Source: Prevotella sp.
GTDB taxonomy: Bacteria > Bacteroidota > Bacteroidia > Bacteroidales > Bacteroidaceae
Assembly: GCA_017474515.1 (NCBI GenBank)
Contig: JAFVHN010000112.1
Location: 1-32,764 of the forward strand
DNA: 32,764 nucleotides
Direction of reading: 5' to 3'
Below the pieces are notes generated by a model. That model ran no database searches. It worked only from the letters and a program-made list of their open reading frames with translations, and was not told the origin of the DNA. Shown piece by piece: positions 18,007-26,670 of the stretch; the stretch's first letter is position 1; every line of letters starts with the position of its first letter. Both the position numbers and the translations under genes were made by a program.

Positions 18007-18156
18007 TCAACAATCTTCTTTTCCGGCTTTCGTCTCGCGCGAACATTATTATTATATGCTTACAAATCAATGTTCCGCAACTTGAAGGCGTTCAGACTTC
18101 AGACGTGAAAAGACCATTATCACACGCCCCGGGTGGTGACAATCTTCAAGTTGGGT

Positions 18157-18225
18157 CCAGTCCTTCCCGCATCCTACTGCAGTCCTTTCCGCAAATGGAC
18201 TGCAGTCGTTTGCGGTCTGGACTGG
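18157..18225. repeat. Nested, overlapping inverted repeats
   Basis: Three pairs: CCAGTCC/GGACTGG (18157-18163/18219-18225), ACTGCAGTCC/GGACTGCAGT (18176-18185/18197-18206) and CCGCAAA/TTTGCGG (18189-18195/18209-18215). The second and third overlap, so they cannot form together. Confidence 0.6.
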
Positions 18226-18372
18226 CACAAATTATTATTTCTAATCAGCGTAACTCCCGAATTAAGTTCTACTTTGAACAAATTTGGATGAGATATTCAA
18301 CAAAAACGGTTCCACTTTGTTAATCAATATAAAATATTTCGCGTTTAGGCTTATAATTCAGAATAAACTCTT

Positions 18373-18380
18373 TACCTTTG
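18373..18380 (+). promoter_or_regulatory. -7 box of the secreted protein-pectate lyase pair
   Basis: TACCTTTG matches TAnnTTTG, 37 bases before the ATG at 18418. The -33 region has only a weak TTTA at unusual distance. Confidence 0.55.
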
Positions 18381-18417
18381 CAAAATATTTGATTACTATA
18401 TCTACTAAAAAATTATT

Positions 18418-18873
18418 ATGACAAGAAAACATTTATTGACGCTGGTATTGGCCGTCGTCTTTTGTCTGCCCATGATGGCCGACAAGGTGCAGACCATTAC
18501 CATCAACGGGCAAGCCGTGGAAAAGACCGTGGTGAGCCTTACCTTTGAGGGCGACAACGTGGTTTTGCACTTTGCCGACCAGACCACGCAATCGGCCGAC
18601 ATGGACGGTGTGGTGGTCGTATTCTCCGACGCCGTTCTTCCCACGGCCATCAACGCCCTGGAAGTGTTTGAACTGAAACAATCGGTTGACGGACAGCTGC
18701 GCATCGGCAACCTTGCCGAGGGCACACAGATCAACATCTACAGTGCCGCCGGGGCACACGTCATGCGTGCAACGGCTGCCAAGGGAGAAACCCGCCTCAA
18801 CATTGAGCAGCTGAAGAGCGGGGTCTATGTGATTTGTGCCGGCAACAAGGCCGTAAAGTTTGTAAAACGCTAA
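18418..18873 (+). CDS. Small secreted protein with type IX secretion-like C-terminus
   Basis: The 151-residue protein starts with a signal peptide (LLTLVLAVVFCLPMMA, cleavage about residue 21). Residues about 27-65 form a short beta module: ITINGQAVEKTVVSLTF, then EGDNVVLHFADQTTQSADM. The last 65 residues (LRIGNLAEGTQINIYSAAG... LKSGVYVICAGNKAVKFVKR, split) look like a type A sorting domain of the type IX secretion system: a predicted IY-x-x-x-G strand, LxSGVYV, and a basic end. It lies 19 bases ahead of the pectate lyase, with GGGAGG serving the next gene. Function unknown; I infer an exported companion of the lyase. Confidence 0.75.
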   Translation: MTRKHLLTLVLAVVFCLPMMADKVQTITINGQAVEKTVVSLTFEGDNVVLHFADQTTQSADMDGVVVVFSDAVLPTAINALEVFELKQSVDGQLRIGNLAEGTQINIYSAAGAHVMRATAAKGETRLNIEQLKSGVYVICAGNKAVKFVKR

Positions 18874-18892
18874 AACAGGGAGGACAAGAGAC

Positions 18893-21715
18893 ATGAAAAA
18901 GTTTTTACTCAGCATGATGGCCCTGATGGCCACGCTTTGCGTCCAGGCACAAGACTGGAATTTCGCTTCGGTGACCGATGAGGACGTCGCCCTGCTTGCG
19001 GCCGACGAGAACTGGTATCACGACACAAGTAGCAGCAACAACCGCTACGAATTGAGAGCCGACATCACCGCACAACCGCTGACGGCCAACGGGCAGGAAC
19101 TGGAGTATGCCCAGGGACTGCTGTTCACCTCAACAGTAGCGTCGTCGGGCAGCGGAAACCTGCGCATCGACATCAAGAACAAACGATTCTGGGTGGGCAG
19201 CACGTCCAACAAAATCATCATCCCCAACGTGGCAGCCGGCATGCAGATAACGGTTATCGGCAAGACCTCAAAAAACGACACGGCGCGCGGCATGGACATC
19301 TCTGACAACGTGACGCCCATCGACGGATATTTCGGACAGACCTCAGTGGACCAAGTAACCAACAAGGGCTTGGTGGAAACGGCCGGCGACGTGGAAATAT
19401 CGTTTACCGGAGGCATGTACATCTATGAAATCAAACTCGAGGAAGCCGACAACGACGACCCGGGCAACGACGACCCCATTGTGGCTCCCGATCAAAACGA
19501 CCTCTCCACCTCGGCCAACGCCATGAAGAACCAGGTGCTCGTCAACACCGATGCCGGCATCAGGTACTATAACGCCGACGATGTGCAGAGCATCGACTTC
19601 GAAGGCGACAACGTGGTGGTGAACCAGCAGGCCGGAACCTACACCTTCGCCGGCAACGTGTCGGACATCTCGTTCAAGAAGGCCAGCCAGGGAGAGCAGG
19701 GCAACATTGAGAACCAGGAAGGCAAGGTGAACATTATTGAGGCACGCGGATGGCTGGAGTCGGCATACGTGAAGTTCGACTTCTTCGAGGGTGCCAGCAG
19801 CTACAACGTCTATGTGAAGGGCGGGCAATTCTCGGATTACACAAAGATTGACGGCCCCCTGGTGCGCAAATACGACAATTACGCCCGCGCCGACATGGTG
19901 GGACTGGTGGCCGCCAACGGCTACACGATGAAGGTGGTGCCTGTGAATGCCTCGGGCGTGGAAATGACGGCCAACGCCAACGAGGCCACCGGCCTGAACG
20001 TATCGGCCTACGACCGCTCGGGCTTCGCCTTTAAGAACGCAACCACGGGCGTGGGAGCCTACAACAACGACGGATCGCTGAAGAGCGGCGCCAACGTCAT
20101 CTACGTGACCAAGGACAATGCAAAGACCGTGACGCTCAGCATGCAGGCAAAGGCGGGAGGCATGGAAACCATTACCGGCCTGCAGTCCATTCTCGACGAG
20201 TTTGAAAATGGAAAGCAAACCATTCCGCTGGCCATCCGAATCATCGGCACTATTTCCAAGAACGACCTAGACCATATTTCCAGCTCTGTTCAAGGACTGC
20301 AAATAAAAGGAAAGGGTTACACTCCGCTGAACCTCACCATTGAGGGCATCGGCGACGATGCCACCACCACCGGTTTCGGCTTCCTCATTGTCAAGTCGGC
20401 CTACATGGAGATGAGGAACCTGGCCAACATGCTCTGCCTTGAAGATGCCATAAGCATGGAAAGGGATAACGAGCATATCTGGATTCACAACATGGACATC
20501 TTCTACGGGCAGCCGGGAGGCGACTCAGACCAGAAAAAAGGCGATGGAACAATCGACCTGAAGACCGATACGCGGTATGTCACCATTTCCTACAACCACT
20601 TCTGGGACACCGGCAAGTCGTCGCTCTGCGGCATGAAGAGCGAAAGCGGACCCAACTGGATTACTTACCACCACAACTGGTTCGACCATAGCGACTCGCG
20701 CCATCCGCGCATCCGCACCATGAGCGTCCACGTTTATAACAACTACTTCGACGGCGTGTCGAAATACGGCGTGGGAGCAGCCTATAAGAGCAATGCCTTC
20801 GTGGAGAAGAACTATTTCCGCAACTGTAAGTACCCGATGCTCAGCTCGCAACAGGGCTCCGACATCGCCAACGGCGCCACGGGAACTTTCTCGGGTGAGG
20901 ATGGCGGCATCATCAAGTCGTTTGAGAACTACGTGACGGGCGGACGCGGCTATGTGACTTGGCAAAGCAATCACACCCAATTCGATGCTTATGAAGCCAC
21001 AACGCGCAACGAGCAGGTGCCCTCATCGGTAGTGGCGGCCCAGGGCGGAAGCACCTACAACAACTTCGACACCGACCAGAGCATCATGTACACCTACACG
21101 GCCGACGACGCCATGGACGTGCCCGAGAAGGTGACGGGATGGACCGGTGCCGGACGAATGAACCACGGCGACCTGCAATGGACATTCAACAATGCCACCG
21201 AAGACACCAACTATGAAGTCATCGAACCACTGAAGGCTGCTTTGACGAACTACAAATCCCAACTCGTTTCCGTCTATGGTGATCTGTCTTCAGGAAGCCA
21301 GGGCGGCGGCGAAGGCGGTGAAGGCGGTGAAGGCGGTGAAGGCGGCGAAGGCGGCCAGGGAGTCACCATCTCGTCGAGCGTGGAATGCAACTTCCAAAAC
21401 GAGGCACCCAGCAACAGCGCATTTACCGTGGTTGGCAACTATTCCAACTCGAAGGGAACGGCAACCGTCAACGGCACCACTTACACCGTTTGTCTGAAGC
21501 TTGAAAGTACCACATCGGTGAAGTTCACAATCGACAAGCCCATGACCCTCACCCTGGTGTTCGGTTCGCAAGACACCAAATATAATATTAAGGTGAACGG
21601 TACAAAGGTAACTGGCACCAACGGCGTGCTGACATACAACCTTACAGATGCCAAGCAATATGAACTTACAAAGGCAGACACGGGCAACCTGTTCTACATT
21701 GCTTTGAGCGAATAA
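18893..21715 (+). CDS. Secreted multidomain pectate lyase (PL1-like)
   Basis: The 940-residue protein has a signal peptide (MKKFLLSMMALMATLCVQAQ). Order: an N-terminal beta domain (about 21-185); a short module with SIDFEGDNVV (about 234-243); a fibronectin-like stretch with AYVKFDFFEGASSYNVYVKG; then the parallel beta-helix lyase (about 385-760) with HIWIHNMDIF, DGTIDLKTDTRYVTISYNHF and the PL1 motif SRHPRIR carrying the expected catalytic Arg; a Gly-Glu linker (about 804-822); and a C-terminal beta domain ending LFYIALSE. PL1 enzymes cleave polygalacturonate by beta-elimination with Ca2+. The C-terminal module could bind carbohydrate, which is inference. Co-transcribed with the small secreted protein. 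Confidence 0.88.
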   Translation: MKKFLLSMMALMATLCVQAQDWNFASVTDEDVALLAADENWYHDTSSSNNRYELRADITAQPLTANGQELEYAQGLLFTSTVASSGSGNLRIDIKNKRFWVGSTSNKIIIPNVAAGMQITVIGKTSKNDTARGMDISDNVTPIDGYFGQTSVDQVTNKGLVETAGDVEISFTGGMYIYEIKLEEADNDDPGNDDPIVAPDQNDLSTSANAMKNQVLVNTDAGIRYYNADDVQSIDFEGDNVVVNQQAGTYTFAGNVSDISFKKASQGEQGNIENQEGKVNIIEARGWLESAYVKFDFFEGASSYNVYVKGGQFSDYTKIDGPLVRKYDNYARADMVGLVAANGYTMKVVPVNASGVEMTANANEATGLNVSAYDRSGFAFKNATTGVGAYNNDGSLKSGANVIYVTKDNAKTVTLSMQAKAGGMETITGLQSILDEFENGKQTIPLAIRIIGTISKNDLDHISSSVQGLQIKGKGYTPLNLTIEGIGDDATTTGFGFLIVKSAYMEMRNLANMLCLEDAISMERDNEHIWIHNMDIFYGQPGGDSDQKKGDGTIDLKTDTRYVTISYNHFWDTGKSSLCGMKSESGPNWITYHHNWFDHSDSRHPRIRTMSVHVYNNYFDGVSKYGVGAAYKSNAFVEKNYFRNCKYPMLSSQQGSDIANGATGTFSGEDGGIIKSFENYVTGGRGYVTWQSNHTQFDAYEATTRNEQVPSSVVAAQGGSTYNNFDTDQSIMYTYTADDAMDVPEKVTGWTGAGRMNHGDLQWTFNNATEDTNYEVIEPLKAALTNYKSQLVSVYGDLSSGSQGGGEGGEGGEGGEGGEGGQGVTISSSVECNFQNEAPSNSAFTVVGNYSNSKGTATVNGTTYTVCLKLESTTSVKFTIDKPMTLTLVFGSQDTKYNIKVNGTKVTGTNGVLTYNLTDAKQYELTKADTGNLFYIALSE
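21305..21358 (+). repeat. Nine-base repeat encoding a Gly-Gly-Glu linker
   Basis: Five tandem GGCGG[TC]GAA units (21305-21349) plus a diverged sixth (GGCGGCCAG) inside the pectate lyase gene. Near-identical units suggest copy number can change by slippage, in frame. Confidence 0.85.
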
Positions 21716-21743
21716 CGGTTCCCTTAGTTTGTTTATTCAATCG

Positions 21744-21785
21744 CCGACGGCCGGATGCTCCACCTTCCGGCCGTCGGTAGTTTTA
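21744..21785 (+). terminator. Terminator after the pectate lyase
   Basis: CCGACGGCCGGA (21744-21755) and TCCGGCCGTCGG (21766-21777) form a perfect 12-base GC-rich stem with a 10-base loop, followed by TAGTTTT. Confidence 0.85.
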
Positions 21786-21880
21786 AGTGTAAAAAGGCCG
21801 GTTTTACATCATATTCTTTGGAAAAAGAGCCATAAAGTGTTGATATTTAGTTAAAATCGTTAAAAATATCCTGGCAATCC

Positions 21881-21911
21881 TTTGCCAATTCGCAGATTTA
21901 TAGTAACTTTG
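21881..21911 (+). promoter_or_regulatory. Promoter of rplU-rpmA
   Basis: TTTG (21881-21884), 19 bases, then TAACTTTG (21904-21911). Full match to the Bacteroidetes consensus. Confidence 0.8.
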
Positions 21912-22001
21912 CGGCCGATTTAGCCCGTGGAGGCTCAAGGAAGCGACAGCACGAAGCATGTCCGCCTCGCGGGAAAACCCGTTAAATGCAATAAACAAAA
22001 A
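21912..22001 (+). ncRNA. Possible structured leader of rplU
   Basis: About 85 bases of leader between the promoter and the L21 ATG, with potential hairpins: AGCC/GGCT (21922-21925/21932-21935), GAGGC/GCCTC (21930-21934/21964-21968) and CGGG-AAAA-CCCG (21970-21981). The first two share bases, so they exclude each other. This could be an autoregulatory ribosomal-protein leader, but I cannot match it to a known family. Confidence 0.35.
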
Positions 22002-22319
22002 ATGTACGCAATTGTAGAAATCAACGGTCAGCAGTTCAAGGCAGAGCAGGGAAAGAAGCTCTTTATCAACCACATCCGCGAGGCGGAAGAGGGCCAGACT
22101 GTTGAATTTGACAAGGTGCTGCTCGTTGACAACGAGGGCGCTGTCACCATCGGCACTCCCACCGTGGAGGGAGCAAAAGTAGTGTGTGAAGTTATCAACC
22201 CGCTCGTGAAGGGCGACAAGGTCATCGTCTTCAAGATGAAGCGCCGCAAGGACTATCGCAAGAAGAACGGTCACCGCCAGCAGTACACACAGGTAGAAAT
22301 CAAATCAGTAATCGCTTAA
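22002..22319 (+). CDS. rplU: 50S ribosomal protein L21
   Basis: The 105-residue protein starts [19 protein letters not shown] and ends with the [20 protein letters not shown]-type basic tail that is characteristic of L21. The frame is open further upstream to a GTG at 21927, but L21 proteins begin at this Met and the upstream part is the leader. It is a 23S rRNA-binding protein of the large subunit. rpmA follows after 18 bases. Confidence 0.97.
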   Translation: MYAIVEINGQQFKAEQGKKLFINHIREAEEGQTVEFDKVLLVDNEGAVTIGTPTVEGAKVVCEVINPLVKGDKVIVFKMKRRKDYRKKNGHRQQYTQVEIKSVIA

Positions 22320-22337
22320 TTCAAGGAGGACGTAACA

Positions 22338-22601
22338 ATGGCACATAAAAAAGGTGTAGGTAGTTCTAAGAACGGACGCGAGAGCGCATCGCAAAGGCTC
22401 GGCGTCAAGATTTGGGGCGGTCAGAAGTGCGTGGCAGGCAACATCATCGTGCGCCAGCGCGGAACACACCACAATCCCGGCACTAACGTGGGCATCGGCA
22501 GGGACGACACCCTCTATGCACTCGTGGACGGTACTGTGAACTTCAAGAAAGGCCGCAACAACAAGAGTACTGTTTCTGTAATTCCCGAAGCAGAGGCATA
22601 A
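22338..22601 (+). CDS. rpmA: 50S ribosomal protein L27
   Basis: The 87-residue protein begins [20 protein letters not shown] and carries [19 protein letters not shown], the standard L27 core. Its N-terminus reaches the peptidyl transferase centre; no cleavable Firmicutes-type extension is present. It has a strong Shine-Dalgarno AAGGAGG (22323-22329), which is unusual for Bacteroidetes genes and suggests efficient independent initiation. Second gene of rplU-rpmA. Confidence 0.98.
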   Translation: MAHKKGVGSSKNGRESASQRLGVKIWGGQKCVAGNIIVRQRGTHHNPGTNVGIGRDDTLYALVDGTVNFKKGRNNKSTVSVIPEAEA

Positions 22602-22637
22602 CACAGGCAACATCTTATTCCAAACAAACAACACAGG

Positions 22638-22674
22638 CTCCCGGCTCTCGCACAGAGAACCGGGAGTTCTGCGT
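22638..22674 (+). terminator. Terminator after rpmA
   Basis: CTCCCGGCTCTC (22638-22649) pairs with GAGAACCGGGAG (22655-22666) with one mismatch; a modest T-containing tail TTCTGCGTT follows. Confidence 0.65.
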
Positions 22675-22767
22675 TATTACAGGCCCGCATGATTATTTCA
22701 TCGTCAAGTTTTTCAACCTTTTACATAATTTCTTTGGCATACTGGCACAAAATTCGGAAATTATAAG

Positions 22768-22775
22768 TAATTTTG
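22768..22775 (+). promoter_or_regulatory. Candidate -7 box for serS
   Basis: TAATTTTG fits TAnnTTTG, 39 bases ahead of the ATG. No -33 TTTG at the usual distance (one lies at 22733-22736, 31 bases away). Confidence 0.45.
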
Positions 22776-22814
22776 CATCCGTTTTAAGAAAAGTCATTAT
22801 TAAATCAGAATATT

Positions 22815-24137
22815 ATGCTCACATTGAAACTCATCAGCGAGGAGACCGACCGCGTGATACGTGGACTCGAGAAAAAGCATTTTGAAAACGCCAAAGAAGC
22901 CATCGACAACGTGCTGGCCATTGACAAGGCCCGCCGCGAGGCCCAGCAGCAACTCGACGCCAACCTCTCGGAAGCCAAGAAACTGGCCGCCCAGATTGGC
23001 AAGCTCATGAAAGAAGGAAAGAAGGACGAGGCCAATAACATCAAGGAAACCGTCTCACAACTGAAAGAAACCAACAAACAACTGGAAGAGCGCATGAACC
23101 AGGCGCAGGCAGACCTCAACACCCTGCTCTGCCAGATACCGAACATTCCTTACGACGAAGTGCCGGAAGGCCGGGCCGCAGAAGACAACCGCGTGGTGAA
23201 AAGCAATCTCAAGGAGTGCACCGAGAGCGATACCGTGGGCAACTGGACGGCAAATCCCGACAACGGAGAAGCCAAGCTTCCGCACTGGGAACTGGCAAAG
23301 ATATACAACCTCATTGACTTCGACCTCGGCGTGAAAATCACCGGTGCCGGATTCCCCGTTTACATCGGCAAGGGTGCCAGGTTGCAAAGGGCGCTCATCA
23401 ATTTCTTCCTCGATGAGGCACGCAAGAGCGGATATACCGAAATCATGCCGCCGACGGTGGTCAACCAGGCCTCGGGTTACGGCACCGGACAACTGCCCGA
23501 CAAAGAGGGGCAGATGTATCATTGCGAGGTTGACGACTTTTATCTCATCCCCACCGCCGAGGTGCCTGTCACCAACATTTACCGCGATGTCATCCTCGAC
23601 GAAAAAGACCTGCCCGTAAAGAATTGCGCCTACACCGAGTGTTTCCGTCGCGAGGCCGGCTCCTACGGCAAGGATGTGCGCGGGCTGAACCGCCTGCACG
23701 AGTTCTCGAAGATTGAAATCGTGCGTATCGACAAGCCGGAACATTCGCGCCAGAGCCACAAGGAAATGCTCGAACACGTAGAGGGATTGCTAAAGAAACT
23801 CGAACTCCCCTACCGCATTTTGCTGCTCTGCGGCGGCGACCAGTCGTTCACGTCGGCCATCTGCTACGACTTCGAGGTGTATTCCGAGGCACAAAAGCGG
23901 TGGCTTGAGGTGTCGTCGGTCAGCAATTTCGACACCTATCAGGCCAACCGCCTGAAGTGCAGGTTCAGAAATAGCGCTACTAAGAAGACGGAACTCTGCC
24001 ACACCCTCAACGGCTCGGCACTGGCCCTGCCGCGCATCGTGGCGGCCATTTTGGAAAACAACCAGACAGAAGAGGGCATCCGCATTCCCAAGGCACTGGT
24101 TCCCTACACTGGTTTCGAGCTTATTGAAAAAGATTAA
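22815..24137 (+). CDS. serS: Seryl-tRNA synthetase
   Basis: The 440-residue class II synthetase has the N-terminal tRNA-binding coiled coil (about residues 25-105, with heptads such as LKETNKQLEERMNQAQ), class II motif 2 in FRREAGSYGKD..GLNRLHEF (about 272-292) and motif 3 in LNGSALALPR (398-407). It charges tRNA-Ser and tRNA-Sec. A little longer than the E. coli enzyme. It precedes the Nfn fusion gene by 49 bases. Confidence 0.97.
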   Translation: MLTLKLISEETDRVIRGLEKKHFENAKEAIDNVLAIDKARREAQQQLDANLSEAKKLAAQIGKLMKEGKKDEANNIKETVSQLKETNKQLEERMNQAQADLNTLLCQIPNIPYDEVPEGRAAEDNRVVKSNLKECTESDTVGNWTANPDNGEAKLPHWELAKIYNLIDFDLGVKITGAGFPVYIGKGARLQRALINFFLDEARKSGYTEIMPPTVVNQASGYGTGQLPDKEGQMYHCEVDDFYLIPTAEVPVTNIYRDVILDEKDLPVKNCAYTECFRREAGSYGKDVRGLNRLHEFSKIEIVRIDKPEHSRQSHKEMLEHVEGLLKKLELPYRILLLCGGDQSFTSAICYDFEVYSEAQKRWLEVSSVSNFDTYQANRLKCRFRNSATKKTELCHTLNGSALALPRIVAAILENNQTEEGIRIPKALVPYTGFELIEKD

Positions 24138-24186
24138 CTCCCATAAAACTCATTCATCCCCCATTACCCCAACAACCCCGTTTACC

Positions 24187-26553
24187 ATGTTTAAGATAGT
24201 AAGAAAAGAACAATTCTCCGAGAAAGTTTTCCTCTTCGAGATAGAAGCCCCGCTGATAGCCAAGAGCCGCAAGGCCGGCAACTTCGTTATTGTGCGCGTT
24301 GGGAAAAAGGGCGAGCGCATGCCGCTCACCATCGCCGCCGCCGACAAAGAAAAGGGAACCATCACGCTTGTGGTACAAAAAGTGGGACTTTCATCAACGA
24401 AACTATGTAGCCTGGAGGCAGGACAATGTGTCACCGACGTGGTGGGACCTCTTGGAAATCCCACGCGCATAGAGAAATACGGCACGGTGGTATGTGCAGG
24501 AGGCGGACTCGGCGTGGCTCCGATGTTGCCCATCATTCAGGCACTGAAAGCAGCTGGAAACCGCGTGCTCTCTGTCATGGCCGGACGGTCCAAAGACCTC
24601 ATCATATTGGAAAACCAGGTGAGGGAATCGTCCGACGAAGTCATCATCATGACCGACGACGGCTCTTACGGAGAAAAAGGAGTGGTGACCGTGGGCATTG
24701 AGAAGTTCATTGAGCAGGAGCACGTTGACAAGGTCTTTGCCATTGGCCCCCCCATCATGATGAAATTCTCGAACCTCACCGCCCAGAAACACAACATCCC
24801 GTGTGAGGTGTCGCTCAACACCATCATGGTTGACGGCACGGGCATGTGCGGCGCTTGCCGTCTGACCATTGGCGGAAAGACAAAATTCGTGTGCATCGAT
24901 GGTCCCGAATTTGACGGGGCACTTGTGGATTGGGACGAAATGTTTAAGCGCATGGGCACCTTCAAGCGCGAGGAAATGGAGGAAATGGAACATTATCAGG
25001 ACCACCTCGACAACGGCGACGACGACAAAGACTCCGTTATCGCCGACGACGAAAAGCAGAAGGACGTGATGCTCGACGACGACCCCGCCAACGACACCAT
25101 AGAAATGCTGACCGACAAAAAAGCAGAGTGGAGGCAGGAACTGCGCAAAGCCATGAAACCCAAGGACCGCATGGCCCTGGAGCGCGTGCAAATGCCTGAG
25201 CTTGACCCGGTTTACAGGGCCACCACAAGAACCGAGGAGGTGAACATCGGCCTGACAAAAGAGATGGCCATGAACGAGGCCAAGCGATGCCTCGACTGCC
25301 CCAAGCCCTCGTGCGTGGAGGGATGTCCCGTCAACATAGACATTCCGGCATTTGTGAAAAACATTGAGCGCGGTCAAATCCTCGCCGCTGCCAAGGTGCT
25401 GAAAAACACGTCGGCCCTGCCCGCTGTTTGTGGAAGGGTATGCCCACAAGAGAAACAATGTGAGAGCAAGTGCATCCACCTCAAGAGCGGTGGACAGGCC
25501 GTGGCCATCGGCTATCTGGAACGCTTTGCCGCTGATTATGAAAGAGAAAGCGGACAAATGTCCATTCCCGAAATCGCCCCCTCCAACGGCATCAAGGTGG
25601 CCGTGGTGGGTAGCGGTCCCTCGGGCCTGTCATTCGCCGGCGACATGGTGAAGCGGGGCTACGATGTCTATGTGTTTGAGGCTCTTCACGAAATTGGCGG
25701 CGTGCTGAAATATGGCATTCCCGAATTCCGTTTGCCCAACAAAATCGTGGACGTGGAAATCAACAACCTCGCCAAGATGGGCGTACACTTCCAGACCGAC
25801 GTCATCGTGGGAAAGACCATCACGGTGGAAGAACTCGAGAAACAGGGCTTTAAAGGCATATTCGTTGGTTCGGGAGCCGGACTTCCCAACTTCATGGGCA
25901 TACCGGGCGAAAATGCCATCAGCATCATGTCGAGCAACGAATACCTCACCCGCGTCAACCTGATGGATGCCGCCAACCCGACCACCGACACTCCGCTGAA
26001 CCCCGCCAAGAACGTGCTCGTGGTGGGCGGCGGCAACACCGCCATGGACTCCTGCCGCACGGCAAAACGCCTGGGCGCCGACGTGACGCTTGTTTACCGC
26101 CGTTCGGAAGCCGAGATGCCGGCACGTCTCGAAGAGGTGAAGCACGCCAAGGAGGAGGGCATTCGATTCCTGACCTTGCACAACCCCATTGAATACATTG
26201 CCGACGAAAAGGGAGCCGTCAAGCAGGCCGTGCTCCAGGTGATGCAACTGGGTGAACCCGATGCTTCCGGCCGACGCTCGCCCGTGCCCGTGGAGGGACA
26301 GACCGTAACCATCGACGTTGACCAGGTGGTGGTGGCCGTGGGCGTAAGCCCCAACCCCTTGGTGCCCAAGAGCATTGAGGGCCTGGAACTGGGCCGCAAG
26401 AACACCATCGCCGTAAACGAACAGATGCGCTCCAGCCGCAACACCATTTTTGCCGGAGGCGACATCGTGAGAGGCGGTGCAACCGTCATCCTGGCCATGG
26501 GCGACGGACGGCGCGCTGCCCTCAACATGGACCGCCAACTTCAAGGAGAATAA
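24187..26553 (+). CDS. NfnA-NfnB fusion: FAD/NAD-binding electron transfer subunit joined to NADPH-dependent glutamate synthase-like subunit
   Basis: With the ATG at 24187 the protein has 788 residues. Residues 1-250 are an FNR-like FAD/NAD domain as in PyrK/SudB, with CAGGGLGVAPM (103-113) and Cys at 221, 224 and 236 for a [2Fe-2S] cluster. A strongly acidic linker follows (about 266-310). Residues 320-788 match the small subunit of glutamate synthase/NfnB: Cys-rich CLDCPKPSCVEGCP (368-381) and CGRVCPQEKQCESKC for two [4Fe-4S] clusters, FAD site VVGSGPSGLS, NADP site VVGGGNTAMDS and a final GGDIVRGGATV. Separate NfnA and NfnB form an electron-bifurcating NADH-dependent ferredoxin:NADP oxidoreductase. 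Databases often name such fusions by the dihydroorotate/glutamate synthase parts. An upstream in-frame TTG start within serS is not credible. Confidence 0.88.
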   Translation: MFKIVRKEQFSEKVFLFEIEAPLIAKSRKAGNFVIVRVGKKGERMPLTIAAADKEKGTITLVVQKVGLSSTKLCSLEAGQCVTDVVGPLGNPTRIEKYGTVVCAGGGLGVAPMLPIIQALKAAGNRVLSVMAGRSKDLIILENQVRESSDEVIIMTDDGSYGEKGVVTVGIEKFIEQEHVDKVFAIGPPIMMKFSNLTAQKHNIPCEVSLNTIMVDGTGMCGACRLTIGGKTKFVCIDGPEFDGALVDWDEMFKRMGTFKREEMEEMEHYQDHLDNGDDDKDSVIADDEKQKDVMLDDDPANDTIEMLTDKKAEWRQELRKAMKPKDRMALERVQMPELDPVYRATTRTEEVNIGLTKEMAMNEAKRCLDCPKPSCVEGCPVNIDIPAFVKNIERGQILAAAKVLKNTSALPAVCGRVCPQEKQCESKCIHLKSGGQAVAIGYLERFAADYERESGQMSIPEIAPSNGIKVAVVGSGPSGLSFAGDMVKRGYDVYVFEALHEIGGVLKYGIPEFRLPNKIVDVEINNLAKMGVHFQTDVIVGKTITVEELEKQGFKGIFVGSGAGLPNFMGIPGENAISIMSSNEYLTRVNLMDAANPTTDTPLNPAKNVLVVGGGNTAMDSCRTAKRLGADVTLVYRRSEAEMPARLEEVKHAKEEGIRFLTLHNPIEYIADEKGAVKQAVLQVMQLGEPDASGRRSPVPVEGQTVTIDVDQVVVAVGVSPNPLVPKSIEGLELGRKNTIAVNEQMRSSRNTIFAGGDIVRGGATVILAMGDGRRAALNMDRQLQGE

Positions 26554-26580
26554 GTCTCCCCCACCCTATTTATAAAAGGT

Positions 26581-26625
26581 GAAAAGTTGAGAAAGCAAAA
26601 AAATGCACGGCTTTCTCAACTTTTC
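26581..26625 (+). terminator. Inverted repeat after the Nfn gene
   Basis: GAAAAGTTGAGAAAGC (26581-26596) and its exact complement (26610-26625) form a 16-base stem with a 13-base loop. The right arm ends in a T-rich stretch. Probable terminator. Confidence 0.65.
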
Positions 26626-26670
26626 AACCTTTGAACTTTCCAATTTTCAACATTTCAACTCTTATTCAAA

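Noticed and set aside
21927-22001. GTG-initiated N-terminal extension of L21
   Set aside because: The L21 family starts at MYAIVEI; the upstream part is leader sequence that happens to lack stops.
24124-24186. N-terminal extension of the Nfn fusion overlapping serS
   Set aside because: Non-ATG start, no homology, and the typical domain begins at MFKIVRKEQF (24187).
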